In this document: piece after piece, positions 36,358 to 47,825 of the stretch
Layout of the letters: every line of letters starts with the position of its first letter
Position numbering within the stretch: position 1 is the first letter of the stretch
Assembly: GCA_013350335.1 (NCBI GenBank)
Contig: CM023539.1
Coordinates: 26,467,043-26,531,042 of the forward strand
DNA from: Chimonanthus salicifolius
Lineage: Eukaryota; Streptophyta; Magnoliopsida; Laurales; Calycanthaceae
DNA length: 64,000 nt
Direction of reading: 5' to 3'
Translations under genes and position numbers: made by a program
Notes under the pieces: generated by a model
Database searches by the model: none
The model's input: the letters and a program-made list of their open reading frames with translations, nothing else
What the model was told of the DNA's origin: nothing

Positions 36358-38119
36358 GTATGTATTGTTAAACAAGGTTTATTAATTAAAAAGAGGCTAA
36401 GGGAACCATGTTTTCGGCTATGGAATGGCCGAAACCATGGGGTTCCATATGGGAGTGAAAAGTGTTGGCCAAAACGTGATGGGCCATGGAATGTCGAAGG
36501 AAAATCCATCCAAGAAGATGGTTAAGTATTTGGAATGAAAATACCCTAACCTTGTTGGTGGGTAAGATATGGTAATACATGATTAAATGTAGGACAACAT
36601 GCATGATTAAATATGAGGAAATGAAGTTCATAGAAGAATGATCAAAGAACATTGTTCAGTCCTTGCATGGCCGAACCCTAATTTTATATATGGATCATTG
36701 GAGGATTCAAGGAAAGACAAGATGAGGTTCGGCCATGTTGTATGGCCAAATCCCATCAAGTGCTAAAATATGTTGAACGTAAATACCATCCTCAAGGTGA
36801 TATGAAAATGGAAAATAGGATGAAAAATGATGAACCATGGGTTCTGCCATGTTGTATGGCCGAACCCCATGGAGGGATTTTTATGGATCTATTATGATAT
36901 AAATGATTTAACTACGGACTATCAAGTTAAGAAAGGAGAAAATGAAAATGAGGAATCAACATGGCCGAACCCCTTGAATCATTTTATGGATCTAAGGATG
37001 TGTAAAGAAATTAAGTGATTATCTATGGAAAGAAATGATGGCTAAGATGAGAAAATGATGGAAAGAAGAACCATGGGTTCGGCTATGTTGTATGGCTGAA
37101 CCCCATGGATGACATTTTTATGGACCTAGGTTGTTTTATCAAGTTAAATGATTAACTATGGAATATTAGATTAAGAAATAAAAGAATTGAGTGAGGATTG
37201 ACTCACATGGTTTAAAATAGGCAAGGATTAAAAGAAGGTGGTCAAAACCAAAAGGGTGGGGTTCGGCCATGTTGTATGGCTGAACCCCACTAATGAGTCT
37301 TTGTGGACTTAAACATGTTTTCAGCCCTAATGTATGGCCGAAACCCCTTGGGTGACTTAGCCGGATACAAGACTATGATTGTAAATGGAAATGAACATAG
37401 GATGATGTAGGGGATGATGGGAATCAAATGGATCATCGATTTGATTTATTTATGTGTCAAATGTAATAAAGTGACGGGATTTCACAAACGGTGTACGGGC
37501 TTTGACTCGATCGGCGATCGGTTTTGGCGAAAATGCAAGGATAAGATATTTGGACGTTGATAGGATTTCTACCTTATTGGAAAAACCTTGGACTATCTAT
37601 ATGTGATGATTTTATTTCCATGTGCAATGAATTATTTTTGGTATCAAATGCTATGTTTTAAGAATGGGATTTTCAATGTTATATGTGTAATATGAAATGG
37701 CATGATGCACTTACATCTCATGCATGGCATGGGAGGGAACTTATGAGAGCAGTCCACGCTCCATTCGGGTATCCGATAAACAAACGTGAGGAGGGATCCA
37801 CACTGATTCCGATTATGATGTTTGACATAAAGAGGAGTCCATGCTCCGTTCGGTGGGACCAATAAGGCATATGTGGGGAGTCATGACAATGTATACCTTG
37901 ATGTGACTTGTACATCAAGAGGATTACTTATGTGATTGTGATATGATTGATGGGTGGGAATCATGGCATATGACACCCATGGCATGGCATTGACATTCAT
38001 GATTTGACATTATATATCTATTGTGATTTTTATACTAATCCATGTGTTTGACCCTAATCGGAATACCTACTGGGCACGTTGACTAATGCCCTGCTTCTAC
38101 CTTAGATGATGACACACAG
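36358..38119 (+). other. Putative LTR-embedded intron, 3' LTR
   Basis: Donor-like AATCG|GTATGT at 36358 and acceptor-like GACACACAG|A ending at 38119. Positions are equivalent to the 5' LTR. Confidence 0.45.
36406..37348. repeat. Palindrome array, 3' LTR
   Basis: Same array as in the 5' LTR, with about seven recognisable palindromes. The site at about 36957-36976 keeps only its right arm. The site near 37076 regained better pairing (GGTTCGGCTAT / ATGGCTGAACC) than its 5' LTR counterpart at 28735. Confidence 0.88.
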
Positions 38120-40111
38120 AATGGACGAAGTGAAGGACGTGAACGGAGCCAAGCTTAGGAGCTTGGATAACTTAGATTTATTTTATTTAAGTTCTTTATT
38201 TCGGACAATGTAATTTGAGTTATTCATATTTTGGGATTGTAATAACTTAGAACTATCTTGCTATGGTTTGTTTTATTTTGGACATTGGAATTTAAGCTAT
38301 TTAAAGTGATGGACTTCCTTGCTTAAAATTGGATAGGAATAATAACTCTATTATAATTCCGCAATTATCGCCTTATTTGCGTATGAACCGTTTTAGTGGA
38401 CTTAGTCCATGCAAACGTATTGTTGGCCAATTTAGGGCCGGGCTTTGGAAGCTCGGACTTTTCTCGCGTCGTGACGTCCCTCTCTCTCTCATTCTTTATT
38501 TAAAAAAAAAATAGGCTCTAATTTTCGGCAAGTGAAAAAGGGCGGGGTGTTACAGTAGATGTATGCTTCTTGAGGATGCTCTCCCAATGTGATGTCAACG
38601 ATGTTGAAGATGAGCCTTGTGTATGCACAATCATAATCTATGGGAGCTCTTTAGGATTTAGATGTGCCAATAGATTCCTAGATCTATATTTCTTTCTCTC
38701 TTTCTCTTAATCACAATCAAGAAGATTAGATATTTCATTCACCAAGTGTAGTGCATGGAGAGGAGGTGGGGAGCACTAGATTTGCTTTAAAATTTACCTA
38801 TGGAAAATGTCCATGGAGTGTCCACCTAAAACCCAACTTGGTTTGGTGTTTAAATAGGTAAACAAGAGACATTCCCGAGCTGACACGGGCGATCGATCGC
38901 CACCCAATGATGGGTTATGTGGCCAAAAAGCCATTGGAATGTTATCGTTGTGCATTAATTGTTTCCCAACGGCTAGAAAACTGACACGAATAACAAGTCT
39001 TCATTTTCACGATTGGTCGTACAAAATTCCATAGGATGGGTCATTCTCACGATCGGATCGTGTGGACAGTTTTCAGGAAAAATGCTCTCCACTAAAATGA
39101 CCATATCTTGGGTTTCCGACTCCGATGTGAGTGTTCTTGGGATCTATGAAATGCTATTTCAATGTTCTATCCAACGATGTTGGTTTTTTACTTCATTTGG
39201 TAGAGTGAAAGAGACTCCCAAGTCATGACATTTTGACACTCAACATTTTTCCCAAGATTTGTTCATGGGTGCCACAAGTCTTTGGTCCATTTCCTCTAGG
39301 CATGTTTATGATTTACCAATGAGTATTCTAAGCCTAGGGAGGGTCTGTGTCACCGATAGGCCGACAGTCATGACACCGAGGGGTCGGTCCCTACGAAAGG
39401 CTAGGTCTGGGGAAACACCATCCTGACAGAGTTTCAAGTCAAGAAACTTGTCCTACCTAGAATGACCTGTCGTCTCCATCCAGGGGTCGGTCTTGGTACT
39501 CTCGACCGGTCTATCTACCGATGGGTCTGTGTTCTCGAGAGCACCCCTTTGAGTTCTAAGACCCAGAACTCACCTTGTTCAGATCGAGGAATCAATGACC
39601 ACGATGGGTGGATAAGCTCATCACCTGAGGGGCGGTGCATACGAGACTCTCGATCAGAGGCATACCCAGAATGACAGTTCTATGATCCAGAACCTCTGTC
39701 AATCTAGCCGACTAGTCTATGACCACGATGGGTCGATCCTGTCTGCACCGAGGGGTCGGTGAGAACGACTGGTCGTGCTGACAATGAAACCAAATACATA
39801 TTTCCAAGTTGGGATCCAATTTACCGTCAAGCAACGTCTAAGCTTGTTTATGTCCATTACCAACATATTCAACTAAGCCTAGGCAAGGTCATCCTAAGGT
39901 GTTGGATTCCCCCTAAAGTCATCTATGGCCAAATTACCTTCGTGATTGCCATACATAGTGATGATGAATCCGTACTTGATCCTCCCATGCTTGAGTTCTT
40001 GATTCAATCTTCATCACTTGAGTCTTGATCATTGCTTAAACTTCCGAGACAATGCTTCACCTAACTCATAGAATTGACAAATAAGTTAATCGGAAAGTCG
40101 GGGCACTAACA

Positions 40112-40984
40112 CATACCATTACCTCCTTCGGTTTTAAGGAAAACACCATTGGTCGGTGTATATACCTGAAGGTCAGTGGGAGTAAGTTTATCCTCCTGAT
40201 ATTATATGTTGATGATATTTTGCTTGCCACTAATGATCTTGGTATAATGTTCGAAACCAAAAAGTTTCTCTCATATAATTTTGAAATGAAAGATACTGAG
40301 AGAGGCAGCCTACGTGATTGGAATATAAATATTCTGAGATAAAACACGTGGTATGTTGGGGTTGTCTCAGAAAAACTACATAGAAAGAATCTTGGAGAGA
40401 TTTAGTATGCAAAATTGTTCCTATCAAGATGCCCTTATTTAGAAGGGAGATAAATTTAGCTTAAAGCAATGTCCGCAGAATGAACTTGAAAAGAAACAAA
40501 TGGGGGGATCACTTATGCCTCAGCTGTATGCTCAAACCTGCACCAGACCCGATATTCGTTTTGTTGTCAGTATGTTGGGTAGATACCAAAGAAACCCTAG
40601 AATATATCACTAGAAAGTTGCAAAGAAAGTAATGAGATATTTGCAGGATACTAAAGACTTTATGCTCATGTTTAAGACATTCGGTAATCTCGATGTCATT
40701 GGCTACTCAGATTTGGATTTTGGTGGTTTCATTGATAGTAGAAAGTCAATGTTTGGCTATTTGTTCCTTATGATTAGCAGAGCAATATCATGGAAAAGCG
40801 CTAAATAATCCATCACTGCAACATCAACCATAGAAACAGAATTTGTGGCGTGCTATGAGACCACTGTTCAATGAATATGGCTGCGGAAATTTATCTCAAG
40901 ACTTGGAATTGTCGACGGCATTGCAAGTCGCTAAGAATTTACTGTAATAATTCTGCAGCAGTATTCTTCTCTAAGAACGACAAG
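40112..40984 (+). pseudogene. pol: Ty1/copia RT end and RNase H
   Basis: Degenerate copia pol. YVDDILLA with both catalytic Asp codons lies at 40205-40228. It is followed by TKKFLS, FEMKD, then out-of-frame CTRPDI-type and RYLQ blocks, and the RNase H GYSD...SRKSMFGY and SAAVFFSKNDK blocks near 40700-40984. Several frameshifts and stops break it. It begins abruptly after the LTR end at 40111. It ends at 40984 exactly where a TGTTAT LTR-like start occurs, so a later element appears to have inserted here (left flank ACAAG). Confidence 0.85.
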
Positions 40985-42066
40985 TGTTATCCTAAAAGTT
41001 AAATCTGCCTCCCCTGAGTCAGACTGAGTTGTCAATTTCGTGACTATGTCCAACTGAGTCATGAGTTGTCAATTTCTTTGACTGAGTCGTGACCGTCTAC
41101 ATATCCAAAACCGCATCTCTGGAAGACATGAATAGTCAAATCAAGCTTGAACCTCCAAAAAATATGTTGTTTAGAAAGTATCGTACCAAAACCGGAAGAA
41201 CTCCTTGAATGCCAACCAACACAGGTATATGGACCCTAGGACTGACCTAGATGCCTTACAATCCCTCGGCTAAGAACTGGTTTAATTAAAATAGAAATTC
41301 TAAGTACCTTTGCCCAATGGTGAGCTCTTGCTATCTACCAAATGTCCCAACATATTCTTGTGTCTTTGCAATCTAATAAATGTTCATTATAGTTAAATTG
41401 TATCTTTTCTGGATTTCACAAACTATAAATTCATCGATACTTACTGAAATTTGAGGCTTAACAGGTTCCTCGAAACCTTCATCGAAACCTCCCTCTACAG
41501 TTCCGAAGGTTGTTACTAGGCTCGGAACCTGCCTCAGAAGTTTTGAGGGATGCATTGTAACACCCCGCCCTTTTCACTCTAATTATTAGAGTTTATTTAT
41601 TTTTTTAAATAATAATACTCAAGTGATCGGGGCGGGTTGTCACGACGGGAGTTAAGTTCGGACTTCTAAAGTCCGACCCTTAACTGGCCAAGCCCATGTG
41701 CGTATGGATTAAGTCCATAAGAATCGATCCACACATGGTCCAAATACAGCATGCGGAATATACTTAGTCTTAGTCTAACTGAGATTATAATAAATCCTAT
41801 GACTACTCAATTTTACATCAATAGATAGCAAAGCACTTAGTCAAATTCTCCAAAATTACTAAAATAGCCTTAGTCTACCATTCATTCCAAACCATTCAAA
41901 TAAATCAAACCATAGCAACTACTTAACTACATTATTACATGCTAACATAACTAATTATCAAATTACACTGTCCATATAAAAGTCCATAAGTCAATCCATT
42001 AAAAGTCCACTCAAAACCCAAGCTTCTAGGCTTGGTTTCCTTCAAGATCCTCATTCTTTTGCTTTC

Positions 42067-43779
42067 CTGCATAATCCACTAAGGATAGAGATAGGGCGTT
42101 AGATCAACTTAGGGCTACCACAAGGTTAGTAACAAAACATGCAAATAATAGAATATTACATGTTCATCAAAATCACATAAAACAATGCTATGTATGATCT
42201 TTCGGACGCCCCGATGGAGTGTGGCCTCCGGATTCCTCTTGATGGGATTCTCATCATCAAGGTACCCCACAGTGGTCTTTTGGACGCCCCGATGGAGTGT
42301 GGCCTCCGGTTTCCATAATCACCACCCCATGCCATGCATGAGATGTCCATGGTTTCATGCCATTTGTAAAACATAACATAACATGTAAAACCACATTGAA
42401 ACATAATAACTTAGCATATAACTTATCAAAATTATGATAAAACATCAAGTATGAGTGTGGTTCAAAAAGGTAGGAAACCTACACAATGATCACTTAGTTT
42501 GGCTCTTCTTTTGAAACGTCTTTTGTTTACAACTTGTACGTTGTTCAAGCAAATCCGTGGCCCTATTTATATAACAGCAAGTCAAGCTTTTAACCATAAG
42601 ATTCCAACTTAATCTAAGTCCCAAAAATCCACTTTGTGGGGTTCGGCCATACCCATGGCTGAACCTCACCCATTTAAAACTTTGGTCTTTTTTATTTAAC
42701 CCATAAGCATCCAAATAACCAAATCCTCCAAATGATCCTTGGTAAGGTTCGGCCATACAACATGGTCGAACCTTACCACTTGGGTTTTGGCCCATACTTC
42801 AATTCTTTTGGTCATTTGATCATTTCACCCATAATTACAATTATGCCATTTAGACTATCCTTTTGTTTAATTTATCTTAAACACCATTAGTCATAATTAA
42901 TCCACCTCACACCTCAAAGATACTTTGGTAGGGTTCGGCCATACAACATGGCCGAACCTTACCACTTGATTTTGGACCCCTCTTTTCAAGTCTTTTAATC
43001 AATCCATTCACATATACAATTTATCTTGTATTTACAGTTTTGCCATTGGTCTAACCAAGTTTAAATTTGCTAACTTCCATCGCCTAACATAAAACCATCT
43101 TAGTGGGGTTCGGCCATACACATGGCCGAACCTCACCACTTAATTTGGTCCTTTTTAAACCCTTCATACATCCATATAAATTAACCACTAAGTCCATCAA
43201 TCACCATTAGTGGGGTTCGGCCATACTTCATGGCCGAACCTCACCAAACTGGTTTTTGTTCCACTTTCCATCATCCATGATGGCTGATTACATACCTATA
43301 CTAAGTCCATAGACAAACATATATTATTCTTAAATCAAAGCACATAATTACTACATAAACTTAATCCAATTATCCATCAAAAACAGCCCATGGGGTTAGG
43401 CCATATACACGGCCGAACCCAATGGTTTTCTTAACACAATACTTTCATCAATTATATACATATGAGACTCCATACTTTAACCATGAAGCCACATGATTCA
43501 GCCATCCCATAACTGGTCCAAAACAACAAGCTTATCTCCATTTAAAATCCTTTAAAACCTTCATTTCATAATATGGATTTTGTCTTTCAAACACCATAAA
43601 CATCACCAAGTTTTCTCATGGGGTTCAGCCATCCAAAGGGGCCAAACCCTATGGTCCATATTTTGTTATTTAAAGACAACATAATACCTAATCTAAACCA
43701 TTGATGGATCTGGCCATACGATGGCCAGATCTCATTCCCTTAACCAACTTTATTTATCAATGGTTCAAAGTGCACTTAC
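42067..43779 (-). other. Putative LTR-embedded intron, copy 4
   Basis: Minus-strand donor ATTG|GTAAGT at 43779 after GGAGACGCGG, and acceptor GGATTATGCAG|GA ending at 42067. It brackets the array. Inference. Confidence 0.5.
42636..43732. repeat. Palindrome array with covarying arms, LTR copy 4
   Basis: Eight sites were found near 42636, 42744, 42930, 43103, 43210, 43388, 43618 and 43709. Outer arms differ from other copies but still pair: GTGGGG/CCTCAC, GGTAAGG/CCTTACC (at 42744). One site, 43709-43731, has GATCTGGCCAT/ATGGCCAGATC, in which the core itself changed on both arms. Confidence 0.9.
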
Positions 43780-45677
43780 CAATACCGCGTCTCCTTCGGT
43801 TCTTTGACTCCTTCCTTGGTCCTTTACTTCCCTAGCATCTCCTTCTTTCTTCTTGTTCTTTTGGCTGAGACAAACCTTGCTGCAACCTCCTTGGAATACT
43901 TCAGCCAGGTGATATGAATTTGAGAGAGAAAATGAGAGAGAAAGAAAGAGAACTTTGGCCTTGGATGAATGTGCTAAGCCTTGATGCCAAAACCCTTTGG
44001 CTGAACTTGTCTTGATGAAAGAGATCAATCCAAGGACTGATTAAGCAACCAGCTGCTGTTCTTGGTTTTGAAAGATGAAAACCGTCCAAGGAAGAGAGAG
44101 AGAAAGGTATCCAAATCTTTGTTCCAAATTTTGTGGTCAGCCAAGGTAATGGTTCTTGATTCAACCCTTGTGTAACTCCCATTGCCTTAACCCAAAGTCC
44201 TTTATGTTACCTGGGAGTCTCATCTATGAAATGAAACTCCCCAACCCTCCAACGTCTCCCATGCAAGGTCTTGAGTAACCTCCTCAAATCCCATTCATTT
44301 CCCATCTAGAAGTTTCATCCAAAAATGTGAAACACCCATGAGCCCAAACGGTGTCTCATGGTTTTGGTTTGTGTAGCAGCCACCACTCCAGTGTGTAACT
44401 TAACATATTTGAATTTGAAAAGTCAAAACCCCTTTTGTAACTCCATAAAATAGCAGCTCCATTCATCTCCATTTTTTTGAAGTTTCATGCATAAGCCACA
44501 ATCCCCATGCTCCCAATGTTGTAGCCTATAATTTTGAATTTGAAATGCCATAATCTATTATGTGTAACTCCACCAAATAGCATGCCCATTCATGCTCCAT
44601 CTTTTAACCATTCCATGCAACTCCAATTGTAACTCTCATTTATTTACTACTTCCCTTGATTCACCTTGTATAACCGCCACTCATTACTTATTGCCCAAAT
44701 GTAACCGCCATCCTTCATTCACATCTTATATGGGGGTTTCCTTTTAAAATAAAACTCCATGTGCTTCACCGTCTCCCCTTTGGCTGTCTCTTTGAAGACA
44801 CAAACAATAAACTCTATACCATTTCCAACGTGCATATAAACTTGTATTTGAAATACCACTCTCAACCAAGTAACTCCCATGTAACTCCATTTCATTCATC
44901 AATTAGATGGGAGTTACATGCATGTAAAACCTCCCATGCAGCCAACGTTTTCATAGTTTTGAATTTGAAACAATCTCACAAACCTTTTATCTCCACACCT
45001 CACTCACTTAAAAATAATTATTCCATCCAATTCATTTATGTAGCTCACCCAACTCAACTCATTCATTTAATGTAACTCAACTAATAAATTCAACTCACTC
45101 ATCTCCATCATTTAATTTATCTCAATCCCACTCAAACATTAAATTAAACTTAACCCAAATTAGCTTTGAGCTTACTCAATGATTAATCATGTCATCCACG
45201 ACTCCTTGGATCCCATTTGGGTCCTTTGACCCATTTTGTAACGCCCCGCCCTTTCCGAGAATTCAGAGTCTAATTTTTTTTTTTAAATAATCATAAAACA
45301 TCGGAAGAGAGCGGACAGCGTCACGACGCGAGTTAAGTTCAGACTACCCAAGTCTGAACCTTAACTGGCCACCCATGTGTACATGGACTAGACCATGATA
45401 ATGATTCACACATGGAACTAATAACAACATGCGGAATAACTAGATTAATTGCGGAATAGAAAGACTAAATAGCAAGTAACAGTCTCAAACATTAATTAAC
45501 ATAAATCAACCATCCAAAGTTATTAACTTAATCAAACCATAACAAGTAATGACTTATTACATGTATGACAAAATATAGTTCAAATGATAATAATATAAAG
45601 AAGTCCAATCCAACATTCAAGCGCTTAGGCTTGGCTCCCCTCCCGGTCATCGACCTTTTCTTTTCCTTTACTTGTAC

Positions 45678-47825
45678 CTGCAATCTCCTCTGAGGATAGA
45701 ATTAGGGCGTTAGATCAGCGCGCCCAGTAGGTTCCCGAATCAGGGCTACCACATGATTAGCATATAAAACATGCATATATATCATAGTACATGATTAGTA
45801 AAAACAGGTAAAACAATGCTATGAAGTATGCACATGCAATGAGCCTCCCCCATCATGTACATTCATAGCCACCATCATGTTACCCCTCCTGGCGTGACTT
45901 GCACCGCCGAAAGAGGACGTAACTCATAACTTGAAACACTGTAGAACCTCATTCGTAATCCCATGTCTATGCATGAGATGCCAATGCCTGTATGCCATTT
46001 GTTAATGCATAATATATCATTTGAAACACATATAATAAAACAAGAGTCTCATAAGAAAACTGGGGTAAAACTGTGGTTACAAGTAGGTAGGAAACCTACT
46101 GAAGAATCAATTCGGCGTCCGTTCTTTCTTAGGCTTTATCCGGTCACCGCTCGCAGTCGTGTACCGTCACAGAGATCCGTCACCTTATTCACATAAATCA
46201 TGGACCAACTTTAATCCCTTACTTTATTTGATTCCCATTTTTGAGTCTAAGTCCACAAATACCAACTCATGGTTGTGACCCTTATTTACAAACATGCCAT
46301 TGGTCTGTCCAATCTTTAATCCACCAAACTTACTCCATGGGGTTCGGCCATACATTTGGCCGAACCCAATGGTTCCTTTATCCTTTACCACATGGTTCTC
46401 CATTAGGGTATTTTAAACCTTTTAAATCAACATAGAACCATTACCAACTACTACTCATAAGCTTAGGCTATTTAACCCATTCATTATGAATTAGCATAAA
46501 GTCCACCAACATGCTTGGTTATTTACTGATATTATGTACATAGATACATACATGATTCTTGAATCAAAATCATACAACCCAATCAGTAAGCATAACCCTA
46601 TGTAAACCAAATAAAAACCATAAAATAACCCATGGGGTTCGGCCACTCACATGGCCGAACGTCATGGTTCTTTGAATCCAATTCTCCTAATGATCTTTCA
46701 TCATTTATCATGCATCTTAGCCATAAAAACAGCAATCATAATTCCTATTTAAAAACCCATAGACACCCCATGATATTGCATGGTTTCTAACTCTTTAAAT
46801 TCATAACAATCATCAATCTCTTTCATGGGGTTCGGCCATTCAAGTTGGCCGAACCCTATGTCCATGAATTGATCCTTCAAACATGCATTAGGTGTTATTT
46901 AAATCATGCAATATCAGTATCATATTGCTGCCTTTATACCTCTTAGAACCCTCTAATTAAATCCATCCAACATGGTCCATAAAAGTCCATGGTTTCCATG
47001 TTTCACAACATGCAAACCAACAATCTTTCACATGGGGTTCGGCCACCAAGTCCATGGTTTCCATGTTTCACAACATGCAAACCAACAATCTTTCACATGG
47101 GGTTCGGCCCTCCATCGTGGCCGAACCCAATGGTTATTTTTTTTCTATTTTTAGACCTCCAATAAGCATGTAATAACCAGCGTATTATCACCGAGTTTAA
47201 CCCTTTAAAAATCATCTAAAAACCAACCCAATTTCATAGGGTTCGGCCATGCTCATTAGCCGAACACTATGACCTTTGGTTTTGAAATATTCAATCATTT
47301 ATCTTAGGTCTGAATCAACCATCCAACTTCGTGTTTTAACCTTCTTAAAACATGATTTTAAAACTAACACTAACATCTAATATCAGTCCCACTCTGATAT
47401 GGTTTTAATTTTCAAAAACCATTAACACCAACCATTTGTTTCCATGGGGTTCGGCCATGCAAAGTGGCCGAACCCAATGGTCCAACTTATCAGTTTTAAA
47501 CCGTTGTTTTATACCCATAATACCTTCAGTCCCTATGTCATTCAAATCCATGTTTTTAACCCATTCTAAAACATGTATTTAAATCTTAAATCAAAACCCA
47601 AAAATAGTCCACAAAATCCATGGTTCTCATGTTTCAAAACATGAAAACCAAGCAATCTCTTACATGGGGTTCGGCCCTCCATGGTGGCCGAACCCAATGG
47701 TTATTTTTACCATTTTAAATCCTCCATGATCAAGGTTAACATTGGTGTATTCAGCCATGACCATGGCCCAAAACATACCCCATTTGTTCCATATTATTAA
47801 ACCAAAATAACATATAAATACTTAC
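45678..47825 (-). other. Putative LTR-embedded intron, copy 5
   Basis: Minus-strand donor TTTG|GTAAGT at 47825 and acceptor AGATTGCAG|GT ending at 45678. Nearly identical contexts to copy 2. Inference. Confidence 0.5.
46334..47700. repeat. Palindrome array, LTR copy 5
   Basis: Sites were found near 46334, 46630, 46824, 47034 (left arm only), 47096, 47236, 47442 and 47662. The site at 47096 was copied together with 65 bases of flank: GTCCATGG...TTTCACATGG starts at 46985 and again at 47050. Confidence 0.9.

Larger units (their letters stand above)
26829..38554 (+). mobile_element. Complete Tekay-like Ty3/gypsy chromovirus element
   Basis: An 11.7-kb element with two LTRs (26829-30230, 35186-38554), primer site, one long gag-pol region with chromodomain, and the perfect 5-bp target duplication GTAGA (26824-26828, 38555-38559). 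The LTRs begin TGTAACATCC and end CTACA or TTACA, and look nearly identical by eye, so insertion is fairly recent compared with its surroundings. Gag-pol is nonetheless dead: at least eight in-frame stops, frameshifts near 33760, 34015 and 34620, and changed catalytic residues in RT and integrase. It may have been mobilised by proteins from another copy. Confidence 0.95.
35186..38554 (+). repeat. 3' LTR of the complete element
   Basis: The 3369-bp LTR is nearly identical by eye to 26829-30230, with scattered substitutions and small indels. One hairpin near 36957 has lost most of its left arm. The end is GGGCGGGGTGTTACA. Confidence 0.95.
26235..40111 (-). mobile_element. Copia-type LTR, split by complete Tekay-like element
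   Basis: The two pieces 26235-26828 and 38555-40111 (about 2.1 kb together) match the LTRs of the minus-strand element 50772-57104: TGAAAGTTCCC...GGGGGGGTGAAT at the left, the GGTTCGGTTA...CTACATC block, the AGGGGTCGGT motifs and GGGGCACTAACA at the right. No 5-bp duplication is visible (CCCTC on the left, CATAC on the right). The left flank is gypsy-like and the right flank is copia RT. It is therefore a solo LTR without matching flanks, perhaps from recombination between two elements. Confidence 0.7.
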
